Numbered from the stretch's first letter, positions 30,263 to 38,303 are shown. The stretch: DNA of 38,881 bases from Nitrososphaerota archaeon (GCA_029785685.1 JAFLZE010000010.1:1-38881); one strand, 5' to 3'. The notes: generated by a model from the letters alone, not told the origin. Translations and numbers: made by a program.

Positions 30263-32593
30263 CTACGATGGGACCTTGGCGGCCTGGTCTTTAGCCAGTT
30301 CTATCAGCTCCATGGATGCGGGCCAGCCCGTGAGGTCCCTGGGCAGCTGGAAACCGTCCGAGGTGACCTTCTTTCGCCCGCCCCAGGCCACCGAAGGAGC
30401 AAGCAAGGTCTTCATCTTCATTGCCCGCGGCTTGTACTTCACCACCACTTGGAACATCTCCCTGATGACGTCGTCGATTTGCTTGGTCCTCGAGAATCCC
30501 AACGACGGGAGGACCTTGTGCTGCACCTTGTAGTAGTGCGCCTCGCTCTCGACCCGGGGGTTCCTGACCTTCTCGAAGCCGACTCTGTAGCCGAACTCTT
30601 CGGCGATGGCCTTCACCTTCTCCGCCAGCTGCACCGTGTCGAAGGTCTCGTCTATCTGGTTGACGACCCTGTAGTCGCCCTCGGCCGGAGGGTTGTCGAG
30701 CAGCAGCGACAGGCACTTTATGCTGTCGTAAAGCGACAGGTATCCTCTGGTCTGCCTCCCCTTGCCGTAGATGAGGAGGCTGTTGTAGACAACGGCCTGG
30801 GCCACGTACTTGTTGATGACCGTCCCCCAGACAGAGTCCAGGTCGAACCGCGTGGCAAGCGACTCGTCGACGATCTCACCTGTCTGGCTCCCGTAGACCA
30901 CCCCCTGCATCACGTCGGTCGCCCTGAGGCCGTGTATCTTGTTGGCCAGCATCACGTTGAACGTGTCGAACACCTTGCTCAGGTGGTACCAGCTCCCCGC
31001 GGCCCTGGGGAACATCGCCCTGTGCCTTCGCCCGTTCCTCCGGATCTCCACCGGGCCCTCAGTGATCTCGATGTTCGGCGTCCCGTACTCCCCCATGGTG
31101 TTTCCACTGAAGGCTGACTTTCCTCTTCGCCTTACCAGTATCACTCCGGTGGGAACAGTGCAGCAGTAGACGAGGCCGTTGTAAGGCTCCCAGGCTTGGC
31201 TTCGCCTGCGAGCCTTCGCGTTGGGGTGCCTCGAAATGCTGAGGTAATACTCGCTTGGCCCTTTGCGCCGATGTTCACAAATGGTGGCACCATAGCCCAG
31301 TTTGGTTGCTATCTCCTGGACATCCGAGAGCAGGCGCATCGACTTGCTGTAGTAATACATCGACCCTGTCTTCTTCCAGACATGACCGTCGCCTAGCATG
31401 AGGGCATCGAAGAGTATTCGGAGCTGCCTCTTGCTCACGTTCTTGAGCGCAACCGGGATATATTTCTTGGAGGAGTCCCCGAAACGAGAAAGATAGTTGG
31501 CAAGGTGGTTATCAGAGATTTCAAGATTGAGCATGACGGTCCCACGTCGCCGGTCTGTCTCTTCGGATTCTGTGGCGTTCAACCCCAGTCCATTGACAGC
31601 ATCCCTTGCCGCATCGGCCTTCCAAGAGCCCTTCTCCTGATAGGTGTAGGTCGCCGTGGGTTCGCCGCCTCTGCGTCGTACGGTGCCCTCGGCTATGAAC
31701 CAGCCAAAGAATCTCAACCAGTTGTCCATCCTGAACGCTTGGGACTGGGCCAGCCTGCTATGTCCATAGTAGCTCCTCACCTGCATGGCCGGGAGTTCAA
31801 AGACATCTACGTCGGGCTGCATCCAGACCCCTGACTTTGGCACCGAGAAGTTCTTTCCGAATACCTCTTCAGAGGTTCCTACACGAATGGGTCCCGCTCT
31901 GTTCCGATATTGTGCCCCCGTATACCTGTGAATCACCCGATGATTTGGTGTTATCAGGAAGTCGATGTTTTGGGTCTTGATTCTGAGCATCCGCCCGGAG
32001 TACTGGTAGGCAACGATATTCGAAGGCCTGTGATATTGTATCTCTTCAGTCAGAGGATCAAGGCAACAGACCTCGTCGTCGTACTTCAGGTCGAAGAAGT
32101 GCTTCCAGCCATCCCTTGTCAGAACCTCTGTTTCTTCGTCGTAGCAACCCATCTTCAGGAGGTGGGCCTCCGGGACGTGTCTTGTCATCGAGAAGACTAT
32201 GTTCAGGTTCGTGGCTACGTTGTTCAGCTCGGTGTAGAGCGCGTGCTCCTGGTCTATCATGCTGAACGGCGCGCTCCGCTGCTGGGCGAGGTGTACCACG
32301 CTCTGGGGCTGGTACTTCGAGATCACCCAGTCCACTTCCTTCGGATCCCTGGCGTCCGCCCGGACAAAAGTCAGGTTGTCCTTCCCCGAAGCGCGCTGAT
32401 ACGCCGCCACCCGCGAGGACGGGCTTCCAATGGGGACCAGAGAGTCCGACCCAACTGACTCCACCAGCCGCCGGGTCACCAGGTTGTCGACTATCACGAC
32501 GTTCTTCTCGGTGCGCCATGCGAGGTGCAGGGAAAGGGGCCATCCGATGTAGCCGTCCCCGCCGAAGACTACGACAGAGTCCTTCAACGGCAC
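30263..32593 (-). CDS. UDP-sulfoquinovose synthase interrupted by an intein
   Basis: An extended SDR enzyme that makes UDP-sulfoquinovose from UDP-glucose and sulfite (SQD1 of plants, Agl3 of Sulfolobus). N-extein: VVVFGGDGYIGWPLSLHLAW (NAD-binding), then HLAQQRSAPFSMID. C-extein: TMGEYGTPNIEITEG, YHLSK catalytic pair, GLRATDVMQGVVYG, YGKGRQTRGYLSLYD and NPRVESEAHYY, all strongly SQD1-like. A 349-residue intein (31100-32146) sits between LLKMG and TMGEYG, directly before the catalytic Thr. The frame extends to ATG 32674, but its first codons lie in a palindrome and a TATA box. I therefore place the start at GTG 32593 (or TTG 32587), leaving a normal 427-residue enzyme after splicing. Confidence 0.92.
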   Translation of the reverse strand: MPLKDSVVVFGGDGYIGWPLSLHLAWRTEKNVVIVDNLVTRRLVESVGSDSLVPIGSPSSRVAAYQRASGKDNLTFVRADARDPKEVDWVISKYQPQSVVHLAQQRSAPFSMIDQEHALYTELNNVATNLNIVFSMTRHVPEAHLLKMGCYDEETEVLTRDGWKHFFDLKYDDEVCCLDPLTEEIQYHRPSNIVAYQYSGRMLRIKTQNIDFLITPNHRVIHRYTGAQYRNRAGPIRVGTSEEVFGKNFSVPKSGVWMQPDVDVFELPAMQVRSYYGHSRLAQSQAFRMDNWLRFFGWFIAEGTVRRRGGEPTATYTYQEKGSWKADAARDAVNGLGLNATESEETDRRRGTVMLNLEISDNHLANYLSRFGDSSKKYIPVALKNVSKRQLRILFDALMLGDGHVWKKTGSMYYYSKSMRLLSDVQEIATKLGYGATICEHRRKGPSEYYLSISRHPNAKARRRSQAWEPYNGLVYCCTVPTGVILVRRRGKSAFSGNTMGEYGTPNIEITEGPVEIRRNGRRHRAMFPRAAGSWYHLSKVFDTFNVMLANKIHGLRATDVMQGVVYGSQTGEIVDESLATRFDLDSVWGTVINKYVAQAVVYNSLLIYGKGRQTRGYLSLYDSIKCLSLLLDNPPAEGDYRVVNQIDETFDTVQLAEKVKAIAEEFGYRVGFEKVRNPRVESEAHYYKVQHKVLPSLGFSRTKQIDDVIREMFQVVVKYKPRAMKMKTLLAPSVAWGGRKKVTSDGFQLPRDLTGWPASMELIELAKDQAAKVPS
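31100..32146 (-). mobile_element. Intein with LAGLIDADG homing endonuclease
   Basis: 349 residues beginning CYDEETEVLTRDGWKHFFDL (Cys1, block A) and including IDFLITPNHRVIHRY (block B with TxxH). Two LAGLIDADG helices follow, RFFGWFIAEGTV and LFDALMLGDGHV (acidic residues E and D), with KKYIPVALK between them. The last block is LVYCCTVPTGVILVRRRGKS and AFSGN. The C-terminal Asn is present and the next extein residue is Thr. The usual penultimate His is Gly here, so splicing may be slower. Both endonuclease acidic residues are kept, so homing activity is possible. Confidence 0.9.
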
Positions 32594-32637
32594 GGCCCGC
32601 CTCGCAGGACTCTCAACTCGCGGAACCTCCTCGGAGG

Positions 32638-32678
32638 TGTATATATTCGCAGAGAACGTTGCGTATGAACGCAACGTT
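32638..32678 (-). promoter_or_regulatory. Promoter and 11-bp inverted repeat of the sulfoquinovose operon
   Basis: GAACGTTGCGT-ATGA-ACGCAACGTTC (32653-32678) is a perfect 11-bp inverted repeat. Directly downstream on the minus strand is the TATA-like GAATATATACA (32638-32648). A protein bound at the repeat would overlap the upstream promoter element. The adjacent winged-helix gene at 32697 is the obvious candidate binder. Confidence 0.7.
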
Positions 32679-32696
32679 CAGACAGCAGGGACCGCC

Positions 32697-32990
32697 TCAG
32701 ATGGACACGCCGAAAGCGGAAAGGAAGCTCTGGGCGCGCCTCACTTCGCTCACGAATTCCCTCCCCTTGCGGGTTATGGTGTAGTATCGGTTTCCACCGT
32801 TGTTCACCTCCGTGAGGAGGTCCCTCTTCTGGAGTTCGGCCAGGTGCTTCATGAGCCTGTCGTGAGGGAGGTTCGCCCTCTGGAGCAGCCTGGTCGTCTT
32901 CGCGTTGCCTTCTTCGTCGGCCGCGTTCAATATGTCGAGATAGATCCTTATGGTGCTCCTCTGCTTCTCAGACTGAGCCAATTCTCCCAC
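32697..32990 (-). CDS. Winged-helix transcriptional regulator (archaeal HTH_45-like)
   Basis: About 97 residues. Core: AQSEKQRSTIRIYLDILNAA, KTTRLLQRANLPHDRLMKHL, AELQKRDLLTEVNNGGNRYY, TITRKGREFVSEVRRAQSFL. This is the common archaeal small winged-helix type with a C-terminal coiled helix for dimerisation. Start GTG 32990 or TTG 32981, inside the end of the upstream membrane-protein gene. It ends 19 bp from the palindrome at 32653-32678, so control of the sulfoquinovose operon is likely. Confidence 0.85.
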   Translation of the reverse strand: MGELAQSEKQRSTIRIYLDILNAADEEGNAKTTRLLQRANLPHDRLMKHLAELQKRDLLTEVNNGGNRYYTITRKGREFVSEVRRAQSFLSAFGVSI

Positions 32991-33627
32991 TCCGGACCAC
33001 GAACACGAGGAGAAGGCAGAACCCTGCAAGGTTCGCCGTCCCGCCGAGGAGGTACAGGTCTCCCGAGGCCAGCAGGCTCCCCAGCAGCTCGCCAAGGTGG
33101 GAAAGCGCTATGAACGCGAAGCCCAGCAACACATAGAGCGACAGCCTGTTCTTCAGCTCCGAGTACGCCATGGCTCCCTGGAAGACGACGAATGAGACGA
33201 GCACGAGGATTACCAGTTCTCCGATGTCGAGGACCAGTGTGCCGAAGAGGAGCGGCGCCGCCTGCACGGCTAGGACCGCGGCACCCGTTCCCATCCCATC
33301 AGAGGATGCTCCTCTCTGGACCCGGATGGTATACCCGGTCCCGATAAGGAGGTATGCTGCGGACTGGAGGACTAGATAGACGCCCGTGGCACCGTAAACC
33401 AGGGCCTCCCTGTCCACGAACCTGCCGACGTTGAACTCGGCCAGGAGATATATCGAGCCCTGAACCAGGAGACCGACCCCGAGCAGCATGAACCCGACGC
33501 TGAGGAGCCTGAGGAAGCTCGAGCCCGTCACCCTCCTGTACCTGAACGCGTAGTAGCTGACAGCGAGGGCCACCACGCCGCTGAAGAGGCTCAGGATGGA
33601 GTTCTCGATGAAGTACGGGTGAATCAC
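32968..33627 (-). CDS. Seven-helix membrane protein
   Basis: A 219-residue integral membrane protein with about seven hydrophobic helices: SILSLFSGVVALAVSYYAFR, LRLLSVGFMLLGVGLLVQGS, YGATGVYLVLQSAAYLLIGT, two in the centre, LYVLLGFAFIALSHLGELLG, and GTANLAGFCLLLVFVV. No catalytic motif is evident. It is translationally linked with the downstream winged-helix regulator, a pair that is common in archaea and suggests a membrane sensor passing its signal to the regulator (inference). Confidence 0.75.
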   Translation of the reverse strand: MIHPYFIENSILSLFSGVVALAVSYYAFRYRRVTGSSFLRLLSVGFMLLGVGLLVQGSIYLLAEFNVGRFVDREALVYGATGVYLVLQSAAYLLIGTGYTIRVQRGASSDGMGTGAAVLAVQAAPLLFGTLVLDIGELVILVLVSFVVFQGAMAYSELKNRLSLYVLLGFAFIALSHLGELLGSLLASGDLYLLGGTANLAGFCLLLVFVVRSGRIGSV

Positions 33628-33741
33628 TTGCTAGGTTCCTCCTTTCGAAGGGGCAGACGTGTGGAATGACTGCAGGTGTGTGAGCCCTGTTTTCAAAGAG
33701 CGCCTTGCAGTAGTTTTGGCAGGAGGTGATATAGGTTTTCA

Positions 33742-34764
33742 ATGGCCACGAATCTCCGCCCAGCTTCTGGTTGGCCGCAGCTGGGTGAAAGGGGGCCACC
33801 CGGGGCGGCGCGCCGGACAGTCGGGCAGGCAGGCGCCAAGGATAAGTCGTGCCAGGCAAGGGCCAGGGACCGGTTGGCCAGGTCAGCCTCCAAGGTCAAG
33901 GGCCTCTTCACGGCGCTTCTGACCCCATTCGACGACGAAGGGCGGGTGGACACGGACCGCTTGTCGAAGCTGGTCCGCTTCCAGCTGTCGAATGGGGCCG
34001 ACGGGATCTTCCCCTGCGGGAGCACGGGGCTCGGTCCGATGCTCACGGTCGAGGAGAGGAAGTCGGTGGCCGAGGCGGTCATAGCCACAGCGCGCAAGAA
34101 GGTCCCGGTCGTGGTCCAGGTCGGGGCAGCAGACACCGCGTCAGCGGTCGAGTTGGCGAAGCACGCCGAAGACGCCGGGGCATACGCCGTGGCAAGTCTG
34201 ACCCCCTACTACTACAGGCCCGGAGACCGGGCCGTGGCGAAGCACTTCGAGGCGCTCGCCCAGGCTGTGGATATGCCCGTCCTGGCCTACAACATACCTC
34301 AGTTGACCGGCAACAACCTCCAGGCGAAGACGGTCGCAGAGCTGGCAAAGAGAGGTATCATCTCGGGGCTCAAGGACTCTTCGCGGGACTTCCTGCACCT
34401 CCTGGAGCTGATGGACGCGGTCCCGGACCGCTTCCCTGTGATGAACGGGACCGAGGAGTATGGGCTCTTCGCGATCAACTCAGGCGCCTCCGGCCTGGTT
34501 TCGGGGGGAGCCTGCGCCCTCCCCGAGCTCCTCGCGTCGATGTTCTCGGCGGTGAGGAAGGGAGACCACGCCGCGGCCCTGGCCGCACAGAACCAGGTCC
34601 GGGCGTTCAAGGGACTGGTGAAACAGAATCAGATCTCGGCCTACTACGAAATACTCAGAGCGCGTGGGATGGACTGCGGGTCCCCGAGGAGACCGCTGCT
34701 CCCGCTGGATAAGGTCGAGGCGAAGAGGATTACCGACGGCCTGAGGGCCCTGGGCCTCCTCTAA
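33742..34764 (+). CDS. DapA-family aldolase/synthase
   Basis: A TIM-barrel lyase of the dihydrodipicolinate synthase / N-acetylneuraminate lyase family. VKGLFTALLTPFDDEGRVDT, then GADGIFPCGSTGLGPMLTVE (family signature with Thr/Ser pocket), VASLTPYYYRPGD, VLAYNIPQLTGNNL (catalytic Tyr) and GLKDSSRDFLHLLEL (Schiff-base Lys). The start is uncertain. AGGAGGTGAT at 33721-33730 favours ATG 33742, but the first 45 residues are not family-like, and TTG 33874 would give a normal 296-residue protein. No lysine genes are adjacent, so a sugar-acid aldolase (KDG-like) is as likely. Confidence 0.85.
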   Translation: MATNLRPASGWPQLGERGPPGAARRTVGQAGAKDKSCQARARDRLARSASKVKGLFTALLTPFDDEGRVDTDRLSKLVRFQLSNGADGIFPCGSTGLGPMLTVEERKSVAEAVIATARKKVPVVVQVGAADTASAVELAKHAEDAGAYAVASLTPYYYRPGDRAVAKHFEALAQAVDMPVLAYNIPQLTGNNLQAKTVAELAKRGIISGLKDSSRDFLHLLELMDAVPDRFPVMNGTEEYGLFAINSGASGLVSGGACALPELLASMFSAVRKGDHAAALAAQNQVRAFKGLVKQNQISAYYEILRARGMDCGSPRRPLLPLDKVEAKRITDGLRALGLL

Positions 34765-35342
34765 GAGAGGGCCGCAATCTCCTTGTACCTGAAGCAGCCT
34801 GTGACGTGGTCGTTCACCATCCCGGTGGCCTGCATGTGGGCGTAGCATATGGTCGGCCCCACGAACCTGAATCCCCTGGCCATCAGGTCCTTGCTCATGG
34901 CCTGCGCCTCCGGAGTAACCGCCGGGATGTCTTTGAGCGCGCGCCATCTGTTGACCTTCGGCTTTCCGCCGACGAACCTCCAGACATACTCGTCGAACGA
35001 CCCGAACTCCTCCTGGACATTGACGAACGCCTTCGCGTTCTGCACCGCGGCATTCACCTTGAGGCGGTTCCTGACGATCCCCGGGTCCGCCAGCAGACTC
35101 CGGACCGCCCGTTGGTCGTAGTTCGCCACCCGCTTCGGGTCGAACCCTTCGAAGGCCCGCCTATAGTTCTCCCGCTTCTTCAGTATCGTGTACCAGCTCA
35201 GGCCAGCCTGGGCCCCCTCGAGCACAAGGAACTCGAACAGCAGCCGGTCGTCGTGGAGGGGGATCCCCCACTCCATGTCGTGGTACTCTTGGAGGAGCGG
35301 CATGTCCAACGAAGACCAGCCACACCTCTTCACAGGCTTCAC
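34761..35342 (-). CDS. tag: DNA-3-methyladenine glycosylase I
   Basis: About 193 residues from GTG 35342 (ATG 35372 is a longer alternative). KPVKRCGWSSLDMPLLQEYH begins the family, with EWGIPLHDDRLLFEFLVLEG, GLSWYTILKKRENYRRAFEG, then RFVGPTICYAHMQATGMVND and HVTGC. The zinc ligands Cys, His ... His, Cys are all present. It excises 3-methyladenine from alkylated DNA. Its end overlaps the convergent aldolase stop by four bases. Confidence 0.93.
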   Translation of the reverse strand: MKPVKRCGWSSLDMPLLQEYHDMEWGIPLHDDRLLFEFLVLEGAQAGLSWYTILKKRENYRRAFEGFDPKRVANYDQRAVRSLLADPGIVRNRLKVNAAVQNAKAFVNVQEEFGSFDEYVWRFVGGKPKVNRWRALKDIPAVTPEAQAMSKDLMARGFRFVGPTICYAHMQATGMVNDHVTGCFRYKEIAALS

Positions 35343-35425
35343 ATCGCCAGACCCTCCCGTGCCCGGATTCAACCCTTCTGGTCAGCGAAGGAAGACGTAT
35401 ACGCCGCCACGGAGGGGTTGCGGGC

Positions 35426-35560
35426 GTGCCGGTCTGCCCAAAGTGCGGGAAGTTGATCAGCGCCAAGAAGTTCAAGAGGCATCTGGAGCGGTGCGGCTCG
35501 ACCCACAAGCACCACACGGCGCCCCTTACTTCAGGGGACAACTTCCTCGAACGGGTATGA
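35426..35560 (+). CDS. 44-residue zinc-finger protein
   Basis: From GTG 35426 with GGAGGGG (35411-35417) eight bases upstream. PVCPKCGKLISAKKFKRHLE is followed by RCGSTHKHH, the same CxxC-H-C finger as in the membrane-anchored protein at 1304-1585. It ends with a polar tail (TSGDNFLERV). Too short for most gene callers, but the ribosome binding site, finger and paralog support it. Function unknown. Confidence 0.7.
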   Translation: MPVCPKCGKLISAKKFKRHLERCGSTHKHHTAPLTSGDNFLERV

Positions 35561-35598
35561 AGCTTAAAACCACCCCGTGACCCAGCCCGTTTTCAGGT

Positions 35599-35709
35599 GC
35601 CCTGGTCGTATAGAGGTCAGTATGCTGCCCTGTCACCGGCTATGGGCCGGCAGAGCGGCAGCGACCCGGGTTCGAAATCGCTGAGACGAAAGTCCCGGCC
35701 AGGGCGCCA
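35599..35709 (+). tRNA. tRNA-Asp(GTC) with one canonical and one T-loop intron
   Basis: Acceptor GCCCTGG (35599-35605) pairs with CCAGGGC (35699-35705), followed by G and an encoded CCA. D arm GTAT-AGAGGTCA-GTAT. Anticodon stem CTGCC/GGCAG with loop CTGTCA...C, anticodon GTC at 35632-35634. A 20-nt insert (35636-35655) sits after position 37, the usual archaeal intron site, and can form CCGGC/GCCGG. The T stem CCGGG (35666-35670)/CCCGG (35694-35698) encloses 23 nt rather than 7, so a second insert of 16 nt (about 35677-35692) is likely. Removing both gives a normal 72-nt tRNA. Confidence 0.85.
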
Positions 35710-35741
35710 CCACATGCGCGGTAACGCCCTTACACCTTTTA

Positions 35742-36160
35742 GATGGTGGGACGGCTGAGGACATACACTTCTACGGGAAGAAGCTCGCTTCGTACCTGAA
35801 GGGGCTCGACAGCCTGATCGGGAACCCGGAAGACAGGAAGCTGATCAGGGCCTACCTCGACCACCTGAAAGCGCAAGGACTGAGCACGGCTAGGCTTTAC
35901 AAGACCACGTGGACCTTCGTCGATATCAGGAAGAGGCTCACTTCAAGGACCTTCAAAGCGGCCACGAGGAAGGACATCGAAAGGCTCGTGGCGGAGATCC
36001 ACTCGCCCGAGTACACGGCCGACATGAAGTCTGACCACACGAAGATCCTCAAGAGGTTCTACAAGTTCGTGAGGTATGGCAACTGAGATAGGAAGACGCA
36101 GCACCCGCCGGAAGTCGCCTGGGTGGATACCTCGATCAAGAGGAACGAGATGAAAGAGCC
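35742..36160 (+). pseudogene. Tyrosine recombinase (integrase), N-terminal remnant
   Basis: The frame encodes a core-binding (SAM-like) domain: HFYGKKLASYLKGLDSLIGN, RKLIRAYLDHLKAQGLSTAR, ATRKDIERLVAEIHSPEYTA, SDHTKILKRFYKFVRYGN. A stop at 36084 follows, after which the same frame continues with PPEVAWVDTSIKRNEMKEP, the usual archaeal integrase continuation. The catalytic domain (Arg, His-x-x-Arg, Tyr) is absent. No start codon is found in frame after the tRNA. Its place right after tRNA-Asp marks the scar of an integrated element that used this tRNA. Confidence 0.7.
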
Positions 36161-36371
36161 CCGAGGTCGAAGGCCAGTTCGTCAGGGGTCTGCCTTTCAC
36201 CACATGCCAGTTCGACCAGGGTCGCCGCGACGTCGAGTTGAACACGGAAGTCGACGTATTCTTCAACGGCCTTGCCCCATTGCTTTGTCTGGCTCCTGAT
36301 GAAGTCGTACACCTCCTTGGGAGCGCGAGCTTCACGGTGAAGCCCGAGCCGTCTTCAGTCGCCATCCTCAC
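36160..36371 (-). pseudogene. Small element-borne protein, frameshifted
   Basis: Starts at GTG 36371, overlapping the stop of the gene upstream as GTGA, and reads ATEDGSGFTVKLALP. After a one-base shift it continues as KEVYDFIRSQTKQWGKAVEE, YVDFRVQLDVAATLVELACG and ERQTPDELAFDLGAL. Helical and highly charged; family not recognised. It collides with the truncated integrase at its end, which suggests a deletion junction near 36160. Confidence 0.45.
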
Positions 36372-36811
36372 ACACCTTTCTTCGTGGCGGCGTACCCGGG
36401 GTACTCCTCTTCAAGGAACTTCGTTGCGTCGTATTCGAAGTGGTCCTTGGCTGCCTCGATTGAATCCTCGAGCATTTGCGCCAGGACAGACTCTAGGTTC
36501 GAGTTCGTAGCATCGCACAAGCTCCCGATCAGGGCCAAGTGCCCTGCTCTGATCGGTACAGTTACTTGTGCGGCCCTCGAAAAGACTTCCTCGCACCTCG
36601 TCCTGTACAACTTTTCACGCTCTTCTGCGCTCACTCTCTCGCCCCCTGTAGGGTCCTCACAATCTCCGAGTCGGGTATCCTGTACTGTCCCGAAGGGAGC
36701 TCCACGGCATTGATCTTTCCCCCTGGTGATCCAGGCCCATATCGTCTGCCTGCTCACGTTCAGGAGCTCGGCAGCTTCGTTCGGTTTGTGCAGCCGTCTG
36801 CTGTTTGACAT
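36368..36811 (-). pseudogene. Excisionase-type HTH gene and downstream gene, joined by a frameshift
   Basis: As read, one 147-residue frame. Its first 32 residues (RRLHKPNEAAELLNVSRQTI, WAWITRGK) are a MerR/excisionase-type HTH. In the next frame the family-typical continuation INAVELPSGQYRIPDSEIVR, TLQGARE appears and stops as GTGA. There a second protein begins: VSAEEREKLYRTRCEEVFSR, AAQVTVPIRAGHLALIGSLC, ending ATKKGV. The extra base lies in a GGGGGAAA run near 36718. So the ancestral layout was two overlapping genes; the 147-residue fusion is probably an artefact of decay or of a sequencing error. The TATA-like sequence at about 36820 serves the first gene. Confidence 0.6.
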
Positions 36812-36995
36812 ACCATAACATAAAAGACAAATCCGAACCGATCACAGCACTTCATAGGATATTTCCTAGTGGTGTCAGGTTGGAGCGTTGTCGCCCAAAC
36901 ATTCATGCCCGGCCACATCTGCCGGGCAGGTCTCGACCCGATGGATCAGCGCAGCCCGCTTCCATCCTCTCCTTTGCCATCCTGACGGAGGTCCC
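36812..36995. other. Intergenic, right boundary of the element remnant
   Basis: Contains the promoter of the HTH gene and a short inverted repeat TAGGA-TATT-TCCTA (about 36856-36869). No tRNA 3'-end copy that would mark the other attachment site is visible here. Confidence 0.4.
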
Positions 36996-38303
36996 TCACG
37001 CTGGTGACGACACGAGCTTGGCAGATGGTGGCGTCTCCGGCCCCGCCGGGGTGGCGGTGACTCTCCCGCCGCTCATGCTTTCGTAGTCGCGCTGTATTCT
37101 CGGGCCGATCAGCACGAACCCTAAGAATATCAACATGACGAACGCCGCCAGCGAATACCACCCCCACGCCGGAGCGGATGACAACAGCTCGAAGCTGGCC
37201 GGCCCGACCGCCGCGGCCGTCGACCTCCCCGAAGAGGTCGCGGCGTAGTAGTACCCCTGGTAGGTCCCTCTGTTCCCCGACTTCGAGAACAGTGCCATCA
37301 CCGTCTGCGACGGGACGGTCGCCATGACCTCCCCCAGCGTCAGGACGACCATGACCGCTTCATACTGGAGGAACCCGGTGGAGAGCCCGGCCATCAAAAA
37401 GCTGGCGACCAGCAGGAGCGGGGAGATGAGGAGGGGGAGCACCAGGGTCCTCGCCCTCTGGACCATGTTGATGAGCGGCAACTGGAGGAGGACGATGACC
37501 CCCCCGTTGGTCGCGAAGAGGTATCCTATCTCGGTGTTGGTAAAGTGCAGGAAGTATGCCACGTAGAGGGCCAGGGGTTGGATTTCGTACCCCACGGCGA
37601 AGAACAGGCCCGCCGCCAGGAACAGGAAGCCGATGATGTTCCTGTCCTCCTTCCACGACAGCAGCCGCCGCGACGGCCCCTCGCTGGCGTCCTCCGACGC
37701 CCTGACCCCTCCAGAGATCCGGAAGGCCGTGAGCAGTATCACCGGGACGATCATGACTGCGCTGATGAAGAAGACGATCGCATAGCCGTACGCGTCCGTG
37801 ATGGGCCCCCCCAGCGCAGGGCCGATGGCGAAACCCAGGTTCCCGCCTATGGTCAGCAGGTTGTAGCCGGACCGGATCTGGTTGACAGGCTGGCCTGCGA
37901 TGATAGACCCGGTGGCGGGGTGGGAGAGCCCCCTCAGGAAGGAGAACAGAGGGTACGAGACGAAGAAGTAGATGGCGGGCGAGTTGTCCAGGACCATGAA
38001 ACCCAGGACGACCGAAGCTACGATCGAGGCATAGTATCCGGCCAGCATCACCCGCCTCGGCCCCGCGGCGTCGGTCAGCCTTCCGCCGACTAGCCGGCTC
38101 AACAGGGTGAAGACTCCTGCGGCAAAGTACACCGCCCCTGTGGCCGCCAGATTGATGCCTCTGACCTCTAGGAGGTAGAGGCCGAAGAACGGCATGGCCA
38201 TGGAGAAGCCGAACGAGTTCAGCGTCCTGATGGCGAAGAGCGCCCAGGCCTCCCCCTGTAGGCCTCTGAGCCCGTCGAGCCCGTACCTCGAAGAAAACGA
38301 CAA
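36996..38303 (-). CDS. Major facilitator superfamily transporter (second)
   Basis: A 435-residue MFS protein starting near TTG 38303 (SFSSRYGLDGLRGLQGEAWA). Upstream codons overlap the zinc-ribbon gene and are not family-like. Twelve helices; the loop motif GGRLTDAAGPRRVMLAGYYA between helices 2 and 3 is typical. The second half begins after WKEDRNIIGFLFLAAGLFFA. Substrate unknown; drug or metabolite efflux is plausible. Confidence 0.85.
   Translation of the reverse strand: MSFSSRYGLDGLRGLQGEAWALFAIRTLNSFGFSMAMPFFGLYLLEVRGINLAATGAVYFAAGVFTLLSRLVGGRLTDAAGPRRVMLAGYYASIVASVVLGFMVLDNSPAIYFFVSYPLFSFLRGLSHPATGSIIAGQPVNQIRSGYNLLTIGGNLGFAIGPALGGPITDAYGYAIVFFISAVMIVPVILLTAFRISGGVRASEDASEGPSRRLLSWKEDRNIIGFLFLAAGLFFAVGYEIQPLALYVAYFLHFTNTEIGYLFATNGGVIVLLQLPLINMVQRARTLVLPLLISPLLLVASFLMAGLSTGFLQYEAVMVVLTLGEVMATVPSQTVMALFSKSGNRGTYQGYYYAATSSGRSTAAAVGPASFELLSSAPAWGWYSLAAFVMLIFLGFVLIGPRIQRDYESMSGGRVTATPAGPETPPSAKLVSSPA

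Noticed and set aside
30101..31117. 338-residue plus-strand frame
   Set aside because: Antisense shadow of the glycosyltransferase and the synthase; both sense proteins are well supported.
36368..36811. Novel 147-residue fusion of an HTH with a helical domain
   Set aside because: Removing one base in a G/A run restores a typical HTH protein ending in a GTGA overlap with a second gene, so the fusion is most likely an artefact.
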